Assembly: GCA_035578155.1 (NCBI GenBank)
Contig: JAPWDM010000024.1
Span: forward strand, 3,678,501-3,742,500
Length of the DNA stretch: 64,000 nucleotides
DNA from: Brachynemurus nebulosus
Lineage: Eukaryota > Arthropoda > Insecta > Neuroptera > Myrmeleontidae
Reading direction: 5' to 3'
Shown here: positions 61,561 through 64,000 of the stretch, piece after piece
Layout: every line of letters starts with the position of its first letter
Numbering within the stretch: position 1 is the stretch's first letter
Made by a program: the position numbers and the translations under genes
Notes under the pieces: model-generated
The model's input: the letters and a program-made list of their open reading frames with translations, nothing else
What the model was told of the DNA's origin: nothing
Databases searched by the model: none

Positions 61561-64000
61561 TTAAGGTATTAATATATTATTATTCTGTTTTTCAAGAAAA
61601 TTTTAAAATGCTAGTTTAATACTGACTTTATAACAATTATTTTTAAAAAAATTTTAATGTTTATTTTTGTTAGGTACCTATATGGAGAAGGCAATACATA
61701 CTAATATGTACATATATGTGATGAATTCATCAAGTGTGTATTACATAAGGTATAAGTTAGGGTTCTTTAATGATTAATGATTTTCACTTCAGGATAAAAT
61801 ATAGGACATAACATTATTTACAGATTATTTAAAAAAAATGATAAATATATTAGACAATGTTATTTGTGCGTGTGTTACTGCGTAATAATTACGTGTAATT
61901 CGTTTCGCTATGTCTCTTAAAGAAATACATAAACTTTGGTGTACAATAGTTGTTAAAAGGATCTTAACTTCATTTTAAAAGATCTTTCTAACACTATCCT
62001 GCGCCACAGGGTATTTCTATTGGAATTGCAATTTGGAAAATATTTCATTTACTGTTAATCATTTTCGATAAATTACTTTTAAATTTTCGAAAATTTGGTT
62101 GCTTATATCTCTGAAACTTATTGAGACAGATTAGCTGAAATAATTTTAATTGAGTGTTTTTAATAAATATTAGTGCCTGTAATTTTTCTGACTTTTTGAA
62201 TAACCAATTTAACATTTTTCGGTAGAAAAAAAAAGTTTTAACCTCAGCATTTTGTAAACAGAGTTAAAACTTAATAAAAAGTGGTAAAAGAAACCTTTAT
62301 TTTACGAATAATTTCTAGCGATACTCCATACAATGGGGTAAGTAAAAATGTTTTAATTTTAATCTCCATTTTCTAATACAATAAAAGCAATTATAAGTTT
62401 TTAAATTTTTCTTCGGAACCCTAAAAAGATACTTAAATGTAACTGATAATAGTGATTGATAATTTATTGTACTACGTACATAATATGTTTGTGTGTGTTT
62501 TGTCTAGCAGATATATTCCCATCATAATAAAATCGGCCATCAAATGCTAACATGTGTTGGATCGTTTCAAGGATAATAAACATTTTATGATTTTCAAATA
62601 TGTATGATTATTGGTTTGTTCCAGCATGCTATATTTGACAGTACGTCTGTTTACATGCACCAAATTACAAACTTGTTATTGACTGTCTAAATTGTCGAAG
62701 GATTTTTGAATATATGTAGTGTTTTTCTTTTACTTATTGCTATTTCTATCTTTTTCCGGTTTAAAGACAACGGTTTACAGGCTAACTGTTTAATGTACAG
62801 AAATTGAAAATTTCAAACTAGATAAACAAATTTTATAAGTAAAATTTAATAGAGATTTAAAAAAAGAAAAAAATTAAAGAAATTAATTTCTGTTTTCTAG
62901 ATAATTATATTAAAAATGTAGGTTAACAAAATTTCGAGCTACACGCATAAATTTTATTTTAACATGTCTTATTACTGAAATTCTTATAAACTGAAATACA
63001 ATTTTATTTAATACTTAGAGTGTTACTTTATGATATTCCATATTTGTTTTATTTATTTAATTTTAGTGAAAATATAAACGATATGAGTGATATGAGGAAA
63101 CAACTCTGATTTTCACTATTCATCTCTGCTGAAACAGAGAACGAAATAATTCGATTATTATTTCATTACCAAAAAATTCGAATTAAAAGTTGTACTTACG
63201 ACACTGTGGAAGAAGACATTATGTATTAAATGCCAACAATTGTTTTTAAATATACCAGCACTAGGTACATTAAAAACATGTTTGTGACTTGTTTATTGTC
63301 GTGCATGGGCATAAATAAATCATATACATGTTTTATACTTTGTCGAAAAATGGATGTTGGAACAAACCTAGTATCAGTTGTCCTTACATTTTAAATAAAT
63401 ATATGACCCATAAACTGCCATTGACATACATAGGTATACTCGGTATACTACTAACCCAAATATTATAAAGTTTTTTGTAACAGTAATCACATATACGTAC
63501 ATAAAAATTTAAGAAAGATTCTAATTAGGTAACAGATTGTTTAAAATCAATTTTTTTTATAGAAACTTTTGAAATCTTTAGTGTGCAAAATACTTATATT
63601 TTCTTTACTTTTGTATCAATAGGTACAAATTTAAAATGAAAGTTTTAACAAGAAAAACTAATATTTATCTTATTTTTGGAATAATGAAAAAATATTCTCT
63701 TAAAGAAACTGCATTATCTGTGAGTATTTGTATGATAAACAAGTAGACAGTATCTACTAAACAAAAAAATAATACTATAATGTTCGGTATAATTTTCAAT
63801 TTGGACTGGTTAATTAACTATAATAATTGTTTTTATCTATTTTAAAACATAGCAATTCATTTAATTTATAATTAACTACTATAAATATTTCAAATTTTAA
63901 TTTTTTTAAGCTTATGCTGAACTAAATTTCGTATTTTGGTATGAAATATGAGGTGAAATTGTTTTGCTACAAAATTTTTCAAATATTTTTGGACGCTGCT
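61561..64000. other. Non-coding AT-rich DNA to window end
   Basis: No ORF above ~60 codons, no recognised repeats or RNA genes. Confidence 0.45.

Overview
The window is AT-rich, repeat-dominated nuclear DNA from an animal, most likely an arthropod (insect-like). The evidence is eukaryotic splice signals, TATA/Inr core promoters, AATAAA signals, many (TA)n arrays, and fragments of LINE (I/jockey-like, RTE-like), Penelope-like, tRNA-SINE, MITE, foldback and Polinton elements. No conserved housekeeping gene, rRNA, intact tRNA or CRISPR array was recognised. Species cannot be named from the sequence.

Layout. 1-11.9 kb: diverged tandem repeats, a decayed LINE 3' end (1191-2183) with a 1.9-kb foldback element inserted in its tail (2193-4081, 9-bp target duplication), several (TA)n arrays, and a retroposed GC-rich insert with poly(A) and a 13-bp duplication (8549-8870). 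11,950-28,883: a 16.9-kb Polinton/Maverick-like transposon with ~1.1-1.2 kb terminal inverted repeats, AGT...ACT ends and an exact 6-bp TTTATT target duplication. 28.9-64 kb: a short possible host ORF abutting the Polinton, nested foldback and MITE elements, a Penelope-like RT with a broken GIY-YIG domain (43,089-44,939), an RTE-like fragment (56,034-56,850), a ~1-kb tandem array, a tRNA-derived SINE, and a pair of promoter-like modules near 60.6 and 61.5 kb.

The Polinton is the main object. On its minus strand it carries one long reading frame encoding C2H2 zinc fingers followed by a protein-primed family B DNA polymerase. That frame has an in-frame TAG after the zinc-finger part and a frameshift in an A10 tract near the C terminus. 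Transcription probably starts at a TATA + TCAGTT initiator at 27,240-27,275, with a 5' UTR intron full of ~20-bp repeats. No integrase, packaging ATPase, protease or capsid ORF was found.

The most interesting observation is a pair of tandemly duplicated small spliced genes on the minus strand inside the Polinton (14,176-14,612 and 15,455-16,027). Each has three short coding exons with the same intron positions and phases. A third intron directly follows the stop codon, and each has an AATAAA signal downstream. They encode 64 and 69 residues. Third-codon-position differences between the copies around a shared L-P-x-V-I motif suggest that the protein is, or was, under selection. I do not recognise the family. 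The element also carries a ~720-bp array of ~32-bp units with paired GTATAC sites and a recent ~356-bp direct duplication with a candidate exon.
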